Source: Zygnema cylindricum | Taxonomy: Eukaryota > Streptophyta > Zygnematophyceae > Zygnematales > Zygnemataceae | Direction of reading: 5' to 3' | Length of the DNA: 64,000 bases | Assembly: GCA_037447655.1 (NCBI GenBank) | Contig: JBBHKE010002497.1 | Span: 187,622-251,621 of the forward strand | Shown here: piece after piece, positions 13,225-24,666 of the stretch | How positions within the stretch are numbered: the first letter of the stretch is position 1 | Layout: each line of letters begins with the position of its first letter | Translations under genes and position numbers: made by a program | The notes under the pieces: model-generated | Databases searched by the model: none | Told to the model about the DNA's origin: nothing | The model's input: only the letters and a program-made list of their open reading frames with translations

Positions 13225-14007
13225 GTTTCCTATATATATCGGAGAGCAGTTTAGTTTCTTTTTTATATTGGTCCATAGAAGAATTCTTTGCTGACAAAAT
13301 TACGATGGTAAAACCAAATGTGTAAAAAATCATAGAAATTCATTGTTAGTGTACAAATACCCTTAGTGTAATCTGTTTACATATTGTAATCACTATATTT
13401 AATTGTCACGTAGCTAAGCTAATCGTCACCTCATTCGTCTAACCTGTTCACCGACTATAAACCTTTCGTATAAAAAATAGTGCATTCTTCATATTTATTG
13501 TCGAGTAATATACTCTTTTCATTACGGATTTCATACTTGAATATTTGTTTGGTTCCCACTTTTGTCAATGTCAATTTTACAATGTTGGTTCTTATATAGT
13601 GTGGTTTATTTTTTTGTCAAGTTATGTCGCGCATTTCGTTTTGTTTCGTTTCGTTTAGTTTCAATTGTGATTTAATTTCATTTGCATCGTACCCTGTTTT
13701 GAGTCTTAGCTCAATGTGACTCCTCTAAAATTAGATTTCGAGATTCAATCTGGCCTCTAACTTAAAAGCCAGTTTGTGAGAGAATTATCATTATCAATGT
13801 ATAATTAATGTAGAATCAATGTGTAAGCAATGTATGAGGAATAATTTGATTACCTTTTTCTCAGTCTATATCGTATTTCTATTTTATGATCATGAGCTGA
13901 CAATGTATATAATGTGAGCTGGTTGATGTTTAATTTGACTTTTATTTCGTCTCTGTTTTGAGAAATTTTAACATTTTTCGTATTCCGATTGAGTGTTGAT
14001 CCTTTCA

Positions 14008-14021
14008 ATTGGTATTGGAGC
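14008..14021 (+). promoter_or_regulatory. Primer-binding-site-like sequence of element H
   Basis: ATTGGTATTGGAGC directly follows the CCTTTCA end of the candidate LTR. It resembles the plant initiator tRNA-Met primer site TGGTATCAGAGC with two changes. Confidence 0.6.
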
Positions 14022-14159
14022 AAATTTATCTCCACATTTGAGGATCTAATGAGTTATTCATGTGGTGGAAGAAGAAGAAGAATACACCCTCTCCATATGG
14101 AGACCTCAGGAGATCCGCCAACCCTCGGAGCATTCTTTTGAGAACCGAGCGAACGAGAC

Positions 14160-16410
14160 TTGAGTTTCGGTGAAGGAATCGGGCCAAAGTCCGAGACTTC
14201 ATTGCCATCTAAACCCTTCGGAGTTGATCAATCTAAGGAGAAGGAAAGGTATGACATTCAGTTAGATAGAGACACTTTTAAGGAGTGGCTGAAATTTATG
14301 AAGGAAATGGAGTATAAGGCAAAAAAGGAAAATGTTTTTCTGAGAGAGGAAACGGACGACAGCTGTAGATCTAGTTCTAGTAGCAGCTCAGATAATTCGG
14401 ATGAAGATGAGAAATATTAGAAATGGAGATAAATAAGGGGAAGAAAATGTTGGGATTAAGTACTGAGCACTCACTTAGCGACGAGACATTCTCGTAGCTA
14501 AAGTAGCGACGACCAGCGACGAAGTAGTTTTGTTTCTAGATATTTGAAGTGGAGTAGAAGTTGCTTGTTCGTTTCGCGTGAGTTCTAGCCGTACTATAGA
14601 AGTGACGTGCAAATTGTTTGGTCGCTTCGGTTCACTTAAGTTCTAGTCGTACCGTGTGGTTCACTTAAGTTCTAGTCGTACCGTGTAGTCCAAGTTGGTT
14701 GGTAGTTGACTTTCATTGTTGGTCAACTAACTTAGGACGACTACCTTTTTGTCGGCCGTATACTTCGCCACGCGTTTTTAGTCGTGTGCATATATATTTG
14801 TTGAGACTTCGTGGTAGAGTCATCTTTTTGGAGGCATAGATTATTATGGAGGCGTAGAAAGATCAAAAGCTAAAGGAGATTTGTACTTTGGTTGTATTTA
14901 ATACATTGAACTTTGGAGGAACACTTTCTTTGTTGTGTATACATTGTTTGATTTGCTATCTTTCAGAAAATGGTAGAAAAGGATTTTGACTTTAATAGTG
15001 AGTTGGAATGAGAAGAGGATTGAGAAGGGTTGGCAAGTCTGTCTCTTCAACGGATCTAACTACGCTATTTGGAAGAAGAACATGAAGGCGAGCTTTATTT
15101 TGAAGAAGTTATGGAAGATCGTCAACAGCGAGGAGGAAATGCCAAAAAACTCTAAGGCGCCAAAATTGTGGAAACTCAAGGACTTGGTGACTATCAACAG
15201 ATTAATCCAAAGTTGTACCGGATCGGTCCATAGTTATTTTTTAACTCATAATGCCTCGCATCAATGCTAGCAAGCATTAAAATATCATTTTGAGAAAGGA
15301 GTCGTAGATAAAGCCAATTATGTTTTTCATGATTTCATTCAACATAAGTTAGCATAATGAGTCAATTGATAATGGAGTCAAGAGGTTTAATTTTTTTGTT
15401 GAAGCAATTGCGTAGTCTTGGTAAAATTGTACCCGAAAATCATAAACTGCAATTGGATTCATAACGGGATTATCTAAAAGATTTTCTACATCTAGTGAAA
15501 TAATTCAATCTAAGTGGAAGGTTACACTTGAGTATGTGGTGAAGTATGTGAAGTCAATGGAGAAGTTTAGAGAGAGTCTAAATAGAGCTTTGGAAAGTAG
15601 TGCAATCCTTAATGTAAATGCCTCGGATTCCTCGTATCTAAGTTTGTTAGAGAGGATGTAAGAGGAATTTTTATGGTAGAGGTAGAAGTAGAGGTCAAAA
15701 TGTTGGATTTAGTTGGAGTCAATTTAACCAATGTAATACCTCTAATGTGACTTGTTTTAAATGTGATAAGATTGGGCATTTAGCAGCAATGTGCCCAAAT
15801 AAAGAAAAGAAATGCAATCTGTGCCATAAGTGGATACATGTGAGCTCTCAATGTTTCCAATGAATTGGTGGAAACTCTTCTTTTTATACCGATCGAGGAA
15901 TTGGATGAGGACGAGGCCGATGACGCAGACGCGGTTGCGGCCAATTAAGAGGAGCCGGACATCAAGGAAATTATACGAAATTTGGAGATGACATTGAGGA
16001 GCAATATAATATTTGGAGATGACATTGAGTAGCGATATCATAATTTTTCTTTTTTATTGGACAATAAATCCAGAGCAATTTTGAATTCGGCTTTTAAAAT
16101 CCATGTGCGCGAGATTGGATTATTGATACCGGCGCCACTCATCTTGTGTGTACGGACTCAACCTTGTTTTCGGATACAAGGAAGCTTATTATTTTTCAAA
16201 GAATTTCCATTGAAATTGGAATGTGGTTCCGTGGTTTTTCTCTTCTTGCTCCAGCTCAAAGATTTTCTTGGTTGTAAAATGCTGAATATATTCGTACAAT
16301 TTTGTCGCTTGCTGCAATTCATGATTGGGAATTGCGACGACTTAACGTTAAAGCGACCTTTCTTCACGGCGGTCTTGAAGGTTTTTTGGAAATTAGTTTA
16401 GATTCTACCA
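14160..16410 (+). pseudogene. Copia gag-pol relic of element H
   Basis: An N-terminal gag leader (14160-14420) is acidic and ends in a poly-Ser run and Asp/Glu residues. After the solo LTR, gag resumes with the GSNYAIWKK signature near 15045. A CCHC zinc knuckle of form CX2CX4HX4C (CFKCDKIGHLAAMC) lies near 15750. The aspartic protease active-site motif DTGATH is readable near 16120 in another frame. A short reverse transcriptase piece with the LNVKATFLHG motif lies near 16330-16400. Stops and frameshifts are frequent, and the integrase and most of RT are missing between protease and RT, so this is a deleted, dead copy. Confidence 0.8.
14448..14965 (+). mobile_element. Solo LTR inserted in element H, with perfect 5-bp target duplication
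   Basis: A 518-bp LTR begins TGTTGGGATTAAGTACTGAG and ends GCTATCTTTCA. It is flanked by GAAAA at 14443-14447 and again at 14966-14970, a perfect 5-bp target-site duplication. No primer site or coding region follows; the host gag simply resumes. This is the expected product of unequal recombination between the two LTRs of a complete element. It belongs to the same family as the LTRs at 16971 and 22173 and shares with the latter an internal duplication of a GGTTCACTTAAGTTCTAGTC unit. Confidence 0.92.
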
Positions 16411-16432
16411 TTTATGTTAGTGGGACAGGAAG

Positions 16433-16970
16433 AAATCATTTAATCGTTACATTTCACGTCTATGATTTCGTTTAATTGACTCTAATTGTTTTTTTCTTAA
16501 CGCTGAAAAATTTAAACGATTCAAGTGAGCCACGTCATTCAAAACCGGATTAGAATTATTAGCACGGATTTAAACCCTCACGACGACATAAATTTGAACA
16601 AAGAATAATCAAAATTTGAACGTAAAAACAAAACATTCAACCCAAAAACCAAAACAAAATAAAAAAGAAAGACTAAATTGCGCTTTTCCACGTTAGCTTT
16701 TTTGTAGTCGGCCGTTTTAGAAATCGCCCCGCTTCGGTTCCATCCGATTCGATTCCAATTTTGCTCGAACCAACAAAACGATTTAGTACCAGATTTAAGA
16801 TTTGCGAGCTGAACTGTGAGCCGTTGGATTCTGCCATGCAAACCTTTGAATTTTGAAAGTCAAACCGCGAAACCATCGGAATTCCTCAAAATGATATCCA
16901 TTGATTCTAGTTAACACCGACATGCGGCATGCGGGTAGATATGCATGGTAGTACAGCCTAACATGATATT
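16433..16970. other. Spacer between elements H and B
   Basis: No gene or repeat could be supported. The stretch ends in ATATT immediately before the 5' LTR of element B. Confidence 0.4.
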
Positions 16971-17541
16971 TGTTAGGATATTGTACTGAGCACTTATTTA
17001 GCGACGAGATACTCTCGTAGCTAAAGTAGCGACGACTAGTGACGAAAGTTGTCTCGTCGCTAGATATTTGAAGTGACGTAGAAGTTAGCGACGAAGTAGT
17101 TTCGTCGCTGGATATTTGAAGTGACGTAGAAATTAAGTGTTCATTTCGTTTCACGTATGTTTGAATAGTACTATAGAAGTGACGTGGAAAATTCTTGGTA
17201 GTTTCGGTTCACGTAAGTTCAAGTCGTACCGTGTGATTCAAGTTGGTTCGCGGTTGACTTTCCTAGTCGTACCGTGTTGTTCAAGTCGGTTCAACTTATT
17301 CGTCGTGCATTTTACCACGTTGATTCCTACGCGTTTCTAGTTGTGTACCTATATATATTAGTTGAGACTTCGTGGTAGAATTATCTTTTTGGAGGCGTAG
17401 CTTGTCAAGGAGGCCTAGAAAGATCAGAAGTAAAAGGAAGGAAGAAAATAAGTTGTATTTGCATTGTGCTTAATATATTGAATGTGTTTTGGGAGGAACA
17501 CCATTCTTGTGTGTGTAATTTATTAAGTTTGTAATCTTTCA
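16971..17541 (+). repeat. 5' LTR of element B
   Basis: 571 bp, from TGTTAGGATATTGTACTGAG to GTAATCTTTCA. It contains two tandem copies of a CGTCGCTAGATATTTGAAGT unit and a TATA-like CTATATATATTAG near 17349. Its last 130 bases match a truncated LTR end at 33594-33720. Confidence 0.88.
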
Positions 17542-17556
17542 ATTGGTATCAAAGCG
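17542..17556 (+). promoter_or_regulatory. Primer-binding site of element B
   Basis: TTGGTATCAAAGC, one base after the 5' LTR, matches the plant initiator tRNA-Met primer site with one change. Confidence 0.85.
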
Positions 17557-17580
17557 GGTTACTGGCAACACTTTCCGGTA

Positions 17581-18200
17581 TGGAGCAGAAAGGGAAATCC
17601 TCGGCGGAACCTAGTGGAGGAGCTAGTGGGGGAGTTAGTGGAGGAGGAGTTACAAGGACACAATATGATGAGTATGACGAGTGGGGGGAGAAAAATGTGA
17701 AGATGGACGAAGGAACGTTTGAACGCTTTCAATAATTTCTCAAAACAAAAGAAAATGATAGAGATGGAGGAGTAAGTGGAGACTCACGCAACTCTAAGAA
17801 AATAAAAAAAAAGAAGGGGAAATCTAAAATTTATGAGGAAGAGGAGGAGAGGAAGATGATGATTTTAAAGTGTTTAATAAAACCATCGTCTTCACGGGTT
17901 CCAACTATGCAATTTGGAAGAGATACATTCGAGGAGCATTCACACCGAAAAAACTTTGGGACATCGTTATCGGGGAAGAAACACGACCGGATCCTTCCGT
18001 GGATCCAGCTNNNNNNNNNNACGACTTTAGTAGTTGATAGTGGTATTACATAAATAATAAAAGTTACCAAAGATCTACACACAGGGGTGTTTCTAGATGT
18101 ACCTGATCTAGATCTCCCCGTAAGCGAAACTTAACTTCTAGAAAGTGGCCTACTCCGAAAGAAAATACGAAGGAAAAACACGTAGGTTGTGTAGATTACT
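17581..18200 (+). pseudogene. Gag relic of element B
   Basis: It starts at the ATG at 17581 with a Gly/Ser-rich leader, then an acidic and lysine-rich linker, then the FTGSNYAIWKR motif near 17910 that also marks gag in element H. An in-frame TAA interrupts it near 17733. The 10-N gap falls within gag. The region from 18020 to 18450 is too decayed to assign; it should hold the zinc knuckle and protease. Confidence 0.7.
18011..18020. other. Assembly gap (10 N)
   Basis: Ten ambiguous bases inside gag of element B. A fixed-size N run usually marks a gap of unknown length, so element B may be longer than shown. Confidence 0.99.
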
Positions 18201-18458
18201 GTTAGAGAGGATAACGGTGCAGATCAGGAGCTTGGCGTGGTACTGTTAGTAGAGGAATTATAATGAGAGACTTCACACTGTGTTGCAAAGTAGGCTGATT
18301 TGGAGAAAACCATAACATAGGACAGCGGATGAAGAAGGTCATCTCCATTCGGCAGAGGACAACAATGAGGACCTCACATTGTGTCACCATCGTATGTGTC
18401 ACACTTCAGAGAGTAATATTAAGGAGATGATTGTCATGGTGCGGTTCGAGGACTAGAC

Positions 18459-19247
18459 GTGGCAATAGGAGAGATTGTCATTAGATGTGTTGGATGCACA
18501 AAAAGGAAGCATAAAAGAAAGCCTCATCCGGTGAAAGATCTTCAATTCAAAGCGAATGCCCCTCTAGATCTAGTCCATGTAGATCTTTGTGGGGACACAC
18601 ATCTAGAAACCATTGAAAATAATAAATACATTATGGTGATAGTTGATGATTTCAGCAGGAAGACAAAGGTATATCTTTAAAAAGCTAAGTCATACGCTCT
18701 AGAAACATTTAAAGACTTTGTGGTTAGGGCTGAGAGGGAAAGCGGGAGGCAAGTAAAGGCGGAACGCTCAGACCGCGGAGGTGAATTTCATGCTTTCGCT
18801 GAATATTGTAAAGAGACCGGGATTAAGTAGCAGTTCACGGCTCTTTATTCCCCACAATTGAATGGAATAGCAGAGAGGAATAACCGGACATTGCAAGAGA
18901 TGGTGCGAGCCATGCTACATACGACGAAACTCACACATCGTCTTTGGGGAGAAGCAATCAAGGCAGCAGACCATGTAACCAACATGAGAATAAACTCCGC
19001 TTTGGGCAATAAAACACTGGAGGAATTTTGAAGTGGACAAATACCTACGGTAAAACACATAAGGATTTGGGGATGTGAGGCTATGGGATACATAGAGGAA
19101 AGAAACCGCGGGGGAAAGTTTGCTGCACGGTCATGGGAAAGATATTTTGTGGGATATACTGAGAACTCAATGCAGTATAGGATTTATAACCCAGTTACTA
19201 GAAGGGTTAAAGAGTCTAGAAATGTGGAGTTTAATGAGAAATTGGAA
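18459..19247 (+). pseudogene. Integrase relic of element B (first copy)
   Basis: Copia integrase: the C-x-x-C end of the zinc-binding domain (CVGCTKRKHK), then a catalytic core with the first Asp in DLVHVDLCG, the second in RSDRGGE and the Glu in the NGIAERN motif, so the DDE residues remain readable. The C-terminal GYTENSMQYRIYNP segment follows near 19150. In-frame stops occur after KVYL, in GIK-stop-QFT (TAG where the second copy has CAG) and in EEF-stop-SG (TGA where the second copy has TGG). These stops make it non-functional. Confidence 0.85.
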
Positions 19248-20580
19248 TAAATGGTGAAAGGAGCTAATGACTCTAAACGAGCTCAAGTTTATGAGGAGGA
19301 GAGTCATTATGAGAAGTTCAGTGGAGAGGAGGAGGAAGAGGAAAAGGTTTAGGAGGAAGAGGAAAAAGTTTTGATAGAGGTAGGGACGAAGAAAAAGGTG
19401 CGATTTTTAGAGAAACCTTTAGAGAAAGTTTCGATGCCTAATTTAAGCGGCACCGAATCACAAGGAGACAAGGTCATCAGAGAATCACCCACTCGCACTG
19501 ACAACGTGACATCAAAAGAAACAACACCCCCGAGAGAAGGAGGATGATGACAAGATTGAGAACAGTGATTCAGATAACGAATTTGCACAAGACGTACGGA
19601 GAAGTAAGAGATGAACTAAAGGGAAGGCACCGGAACAATTCTCACCTGGACAATCATATAAAAAGCAAACTAGCTACCAGAGGGCAATTTCCGGAATTAG
19701 GATTAAGCAGCAGTTCACGGCTCCTTATTCCCCACAATCGAATGGAATTGCAGAGAGGAAGAATCGGACATTGCAAGAGATGGTACGCGCCATGCTCCAT
19801 ACGACGAAACTCACGCATCGTCTTTGGTGAGATGCAATCAGGGCAGCTAACCATACTACCAAAGAAGAAAAAATTCTGCTTTGGGCAACAAAACACCGGA
19901 GGAACTTTGGAGTGGACAAAACACCTACGGTAAAACACTTAAGGATTAGGGGATGTGAGGCTATGGGATACATAAAGGAAAGACATCGAGAGGGAAAGTT
20001 TGCTGCATGGTCATGGGAAGGATATTTTGTGGGATATAGTGAGAACTCAATGCAGTATAGGATTTATAACCCACTTACTAGAAGGGTTAAAGTGTCTTGA
20101 AATGTGGAGTTTAATAAGAACTTGGAATGGGTGGTGAAAGGAGCTAATGAGTCCAAGCGAGCTCAAGATTATGACGAGGAGAGTCATTATGGGAAGTTCA
20201 TTGGAGAGGAGGAGGAAGAGGAAGAACTTTTGATAGAGGTAGGGAAGAAGAAAAATGTGCAATTTGTAGAGAAAACTTTAGAGAAAGTCTCGACACCTAT
20301 GCTTAGCGGCACCGAAGCACAAGGAGACAATGTCATCAAAGAATCACCCACTCGCACTAACAATGTGACATCAGAAGAGACACCCCTAGAGAAAGAGGAT
20401 GATGACAAGATTGAAGACAGTGATTAAGATAAAGAATTTGCAGAAAACGTACGGAGAAGTAAGAGATCAACTAAAGGGAAGGCACCGGAACAATTCTCAC
20501 CTGGACAGTCATGTAAAAGGCAAACCAGCTACTAGAGGGTGATTTCCGAAACTAGAGAAGGAAGGGCGAAATCTTTCCTC
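18821..20580 (+). repeat. 880-bp direct tandem duplication inside pol of element B
   Basis: The sequence GATTAAGTAGCAGTTCACGG at 18821 recurs as GATTAAGCAGCAGTTCACGG at 19701, and homology continues for the whole unit through integrase end, acidic linker and the start of the RT region. Unit 1 is 18821-19700; unit 2 runs from 19701 to about 20580. The end of unit 1 (CCGGAATTAG) aligns with the end of unit 2 (CCGAAACTAG), which places the junction at 19700/19701. The copies differ by many point changes and short indels. Confidence 0.9.
19701..20545 (+). pseudogene. Second copy of integrase end and acidic linker (element B)
   Basis: It repeats the integrase core from the IKQQFT motif through NGIAERK, EELWSG and GYSENSMQYRIYNP. 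An acidic linker follows, with a run of seven glutamates near 20215, a KKKNVQFVEK segment and a basic end RSKRSTKGKAPEQF. An early indel and a TGA after KVS break the frame. It keeps CAG and TGG codons at two positions where unit 1 has stops, so it is the less decayed copy there. Confidence 0.85.
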
Positions 20581-20639
20581 TTATGAAAGAAAATTACAGA
20601 AAATCGTGCGGCCGATCCTCAATCATATCATGAGGCTCG

Positions 20640-22138
20640 AGACTCGGACGAATGGGAGGAGAAGTGGAAACCGACGTTTATCAAAGAATTTAATTATGTA
20701 AATCAAATGGGTATTTTGAAAAAGTAGATTTACCGGTAGGTAAAAATGCGATAGACTCAAAGTGGATTTTTAAGACAAAGACGAGAGCTTCGGGAGAAAT
20801 TCTTAAGTATAAGGCATTGTTAGTATGTAACGGCTTTCAACAGAAAGAAGGGATTGATAACTCAGAGACTTTTGCCCTGTAGTTAAGTTCGATTCATTTC
20901 GTGCAATTATTGCAATGGCGTCTGCGGAAGAAATGAACATCCAACAAATGGATGTAGAGACGACCTTTTTAAATGGTGAATTAGATGAGGAGGTGTATAT
21001 GAAAATTCCAGAAGGAGTTGTGGGAAAAAATGGTAAGGTATGGAGGTTGTGGAAGGATTTGTATGGTTTAAAGTAGGCACCGAGAACATGGAACGTTAAG
21101 CTTCACAAGGTTTTACTAATTTTGGGATTTAAAAGGCTTATTGCAGATTGTGGAGTGTATATTCGCGGAGAAGGTTGGAACATGATAATCTTTAGTGTAT
21201 ACGTAGATGACTTTATCTCCATCTCTCACAACTTGGAGTTACTTAGAGAATTAAAAATTGAATTTATGAAATATTTTCGAATTACAAACTTAGGGGATGC
21301 ACAATACATTGTGGGAATTCAGATTCAGAGGAGGAGGAACAGGGATATAAAGTTAAGCCAAGAACAATATGCAAAAGAGGTATTAGAAAGATTTGAGTTT
21401 CTAGATTGTAAGCCACTTGGAACTCCTCTTGATCCTCGTGACAAGCATTCTAACTTTGTTGAAAGTCCCGAGGTTGAAGCTCCATATAGGGAGGCGGTCG
21501 GAAGCTTGATGTATTTGAGTGTCGGAACAAGACCAGACATTAGTGCCGCAGTGAGTGTGGTTAGTCGATACTGTAGAAATCCAAAAAGGGTACATTGGGA
21601 GGCAGTGACAAGAATCTTTAGATATTTAGCTGGAACCCTTAGTCTTGGAATTGTTTATAGAAAAAATGAGAGTTTAAGTTGTTATGGCTATTGTGATGCC
21701 GACTATGAAGGGGACCATGATACATGAATGTCTACGTCAGGATATGTGTTTTTACTTTTAGGAGGAGCTATCTCGTGGAATTCGTGGTTGCAACTCAATG
21801 TGGCACTCTCATCTACGGAGGCGGAGAATATGCCCGCATGTCATGCTGCGAAGAATGTCGTGTGGATTAAGGAATTTCTATCAGAGGTTGTAGTGAAAAA
21901 GGAATGCATGCAAATATTAAGTGATAACATGTCTTCCATTACATTTAGTAAAAACCATGTTTTACATAAGCGTACAAAGCACATTAAAATTCAGTGGCAT
22001 TTTGTTAGAGATTTAGTTTCGGAAAAAGAAGTTGAATTTGTGTTTGTACCTACAGAAGAGCAAGCTGCTAATATGTTAACCAAAGCAGCATTAAAGGAAG
22101 TAAATGAAATGGGAAAGAAGTTAGTGGGCATGGAGTAA
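20640..22138 (+). pseudogene. Reverse transcriptase and RNase H relic of element B
   Basis: RT motifs in order: DSKWIFKTK near 20755, MDVETTFLNGELDEEVYMKIPEG near 20950, the catalytic YVDDF near 21200, and LGDAQYIVGIQI near 21290. RNase H follows: the GTRPDISAAVSVVSRY segment, YCDADYEGD near 21690, SSTEAENMPA (normally EYMA) near 21820 and the C-terminal EEQAANMLTKA near 22055. Stops include TAG for Gln before APRTW and TGA in DHDT-stop-MSTSGY. From 21122 to 22138 the frame is broken only by that one stop, making this the best-preserved part of element B. Confidence 0.9.
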
Positions 22139-22172
22139 GAGGGGGTTTTGAGTGTCTCAGTAAGAGAGGGAA

Positions 22173-22692
22173 TGTAAGGATTAAGTACTGAGCCCTCACT
22201 TAGCGACGAGACATTCTCGTAGCTAGAGTAGCGACGACCAGCGACGAAGTAGTTTCGTCGCTAGACATTTGAAGTGACGCAATGCAGTAGTTTCGTCGCT
22301 AGATATTTGAAGTGACGTAGAAGTTGCCTGTTCGTTTCGCGTGAGTTCTAGTCGTACTATAGAAGTGACGTGGAAATTGTTTGGTCGCTTCGGTTCACTT
22401 AAGTTCTAGTCGTACCGTGTGGTTCACTTAAGTTCTAGTCGTCGTGTAGTCAACTAACTTAGGACGCCTACCTTTTTGTTGGCCGTATACTTCGCCACGC
22501 GTTTTTAGTCGTGTGCATATATATTTGTTGAGACTTGGTGGTAGAGTTATCTTTTTGGAGGCGTAGATTATTATGGAGGCGTAGAAAGATCAACAACTAA
22601 AGGAGATTTGTACTTTGGTTGTATTTAATATATTAAACTTTGGAGGAGCACTTTTTTTGTTGTGTATACATTGTTTGGTTTGCTATCTTTCA
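22173..22692 (+). repeat. 3' LTR of element B
   Basis: 520 bp, from TGTAAGGATTAAGTACTGAG to GCTATCTTTCA. It combines marks of two LTR subtypes: the doubled CGTCGCTAGATATTTGAAGT unit of the 5' LTR at 16971 and the doubled GGTTCACTTAAGTTCTAGTC unit of the solo LTR at 14448. Over most of its length it is closer to the solo LTR than to its partner. Confidence 0.88.
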
Positions 22693-23697
22693 TATTTCAT
22701 CATGATTATTATTTTTACGACATAAAAAGATTACTTTCCCCTTCCATAAAAAGGCTTTAAGTGTTTTAAAACGAAACAAAAACAACACGTCTAATCGTAC
22801 GTCGTACAAAAGTACTACGAATGCACCAATCAACATACAGTGCACTGAACAAAATATCGTACGCGGTACCATACTGAATATAGAAACCGACGTACTGAAA
22901 ATACACACAAACAAAAGAAATCAAACTAAAAATTGAAACTAAAACTGAAATTCAAACACAATATAAACGACGCAACTTATACATTATGACGCCCAACGTA
23001 ACTCAGACGCCGTTTTTCGACCTAGGATTCACGGCCAAAGGTTTTTTGAAATTAGTTCTCAATAAACTTGAAAAAATAGGGTTTTTTACGGAATTACTTT
23101 GAAATTGTCAATTCTACGGTATCTGCAAAATCAAATAGAATTGCAAAAATTTTGTTAGAATTGCACAATTTAATGAAGAATTGCAACATTCAAATTTAAT
23201 TTTAACATTCCAGTTAAAATCACAATCCATAATTGCAGTATTTACTTCAGATTAAAATAAACCCACTAGTAATATCCTTGTTAAAATTGCATTATTCAAC
23301 TAAGATTTGCAAAAATCCAGATATGATTCCAAAATTCAAGCTAAAATTTTAAAATTAACTGAAGCAATAGTGAAAAATAAAATCTGTTTTTATCAAATTA
23401 AATACAAAAGAGAAACACAATCTAAAAACGCAAAAAAATAATAAAAAGTCAAACACCTCAAGTCAAAATTGCTCATTCAATTTGAAATCCGCGAATGAAT
23501 TTGATTGCAAAACAAGAAAGGTACAAATCAATTTCGAATTGGAACAAATCAGATTTACAATATTCAATTTAGACAGGGTCTAATATTTGATGAGAAACTA
23601 TATAAATGCTCACATTCTGGATCAAACAGAAATGAAGCTGGTTGTGGGAAAAATAACATTTTTATTAGTAAAAAAAAAAAAACCGAATGCTGTTCAT
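22693..23697. other. Gene-free AT-rich region
   Basis: No gene recognised. From about 23.05 to 23.5 kb short AATTGCA- and AAAATTG-type words recur irregularly without a clear unit length. Confidence 0.4.
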
Positions 23698-24245
23698 TGA
23701 AAGGACTAATTTTCCACTCAATTTTCAACACAAAATACTCATAATAGTGGAAGCATTCACATTGATTAACATTGCATCACATAGATAGGACATTGAATTG
23801 CTTATCAGATAGACATAATTTCACATTAAACAACCGAAAATTACAATGTCCTCTCTCCTCTCTCAAGTACTCTTCTATACTTCCACAGTCACTGAATTGA
23901 TTCGATGCGACAACTTACCTTGATTCCACTAACATTACTGGAATACCTTTTTCCACTACTATCTCAGAATTTAAGATGACGTGTCACGTGTAAACGTGCA
24001 TCGTCCAAATCCAAAAAACCTGCCAGCTGTCGACCTGAACACGGTCGACACTACCTAAACATTAACACGCTCTATTCTTAGTCTATGGACCGAAATGGCA
24101 AAAACAACAACCCAACCGTAAGTACAATAATAGATAAAACTTGAAATATTGACATACTAATCTAAACGTACGGATTGACTTTTCTAGACGCGAAACGAAA
24201 CATGAAAGTAACGGCGCGAATCAACCCAATTTTGGCACCCGACTG
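23698..24245 (-). repeat. 3' LTR (minus strand) of element D
   Basis: This sequence recurs in the same orientation at 30983-31390, continuing at 31920-32030 after an insertion. Shared words include TGAAAGGA at the start, ATTCACATTGATTAACATTG, CCTGCCA.CTGTCGACC, GTCTATGGACCGAAATGGCA and GAAACATGAAAGTAACGGCG. The other copy is bordered by a minus-strand primer site, which identifies the pair as LTRs. The outer boundary near 24245 is approximate. Confidence 0.65.
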
Positions 24246-24666
24246 ATCACCGCAAATAATCTAAAAGTATTACACACCTATCAGACGACGCGCGCAAAAC
24301 TTCCGCGATCAAAGTACAAGTGTGAGAAAGTCTATGGTGAAACCAAATGTGTACAAAAAGGGTAAAACTAAAAAAACATTATAATACTACAGGAGTCACA
24401 AGAAAGTAAGCTACGTCTAAAAATAGAAACCAAACAAAGCATTACCAACAAGAGCAAAGATCCAAAGCAAAACTACTAGAGTTGATCGCCTACAAAAAAA
24501 AAAAAAAAGGTAGACAAGTCTACCCACAAACAGCCTAAGGTCTTCAACAACGGAGATCATGGAGGTGGATCAGGTCCCTTGGTGGAAGATCTAGAAGACT
24601 GCAGTTGTCATCTACCACTCTGCTCTGGTGAAGGAGAGCTGTAGAAGGAGCGCTGTAGCTTGTACG

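Larger units (their letters stand above)
13344..16432 (+). mobile_element. Decayed Copia element H (candidate 5' LTR, gag, protease and RT remnants)
   Basis: The candidate 5' LTR runs from TGTTAGTGTACAAATA at 13344 to CCTTTCA at 14007, followed at once by a primer-site-like word, ATTGGTATTGGAGC, related to the tRNA-Met primer site. Gag, protease and RT remnants follow in order. The body is split by a solo LTR at 14448-14965. No 3' LTR could be paired, and the element is lost after about 16432. The primer-site position and domain order make the assignment firm; the LTR start is tentative. Confidence 0.65.
16971..22692 (+). mobile_element. Copia element B with unlike LTRs and an internal 880-bp duplication
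   Basis: It comprises a 5' LTR (16971-17541), primer site, gag, assembly gap, integrase, a duplicated integrase-end/linker, reverse transcriptase and RNase H, a purine-rich tract (GTAAGAGAGGGAA at 22160-22172) and a 3' LTR (22173-22692). The gene order gag-integrase-RT-RNase H defines Copia. Target duplication is uncertain: ATATT precedes the 5' LTR, while TATTT follows the 3' LTR (ATATT if its last base is included). The two LTRs differ by several indels and belong to different subtypes. Confidence 0.88.

Noticed and set aside
16966-22697. Exact 5-bp target duplication for element B
   Set aside because: The flanks are ATATT and TATTT; a match is obtained only by counting the last LTR base, so it was not claimed.
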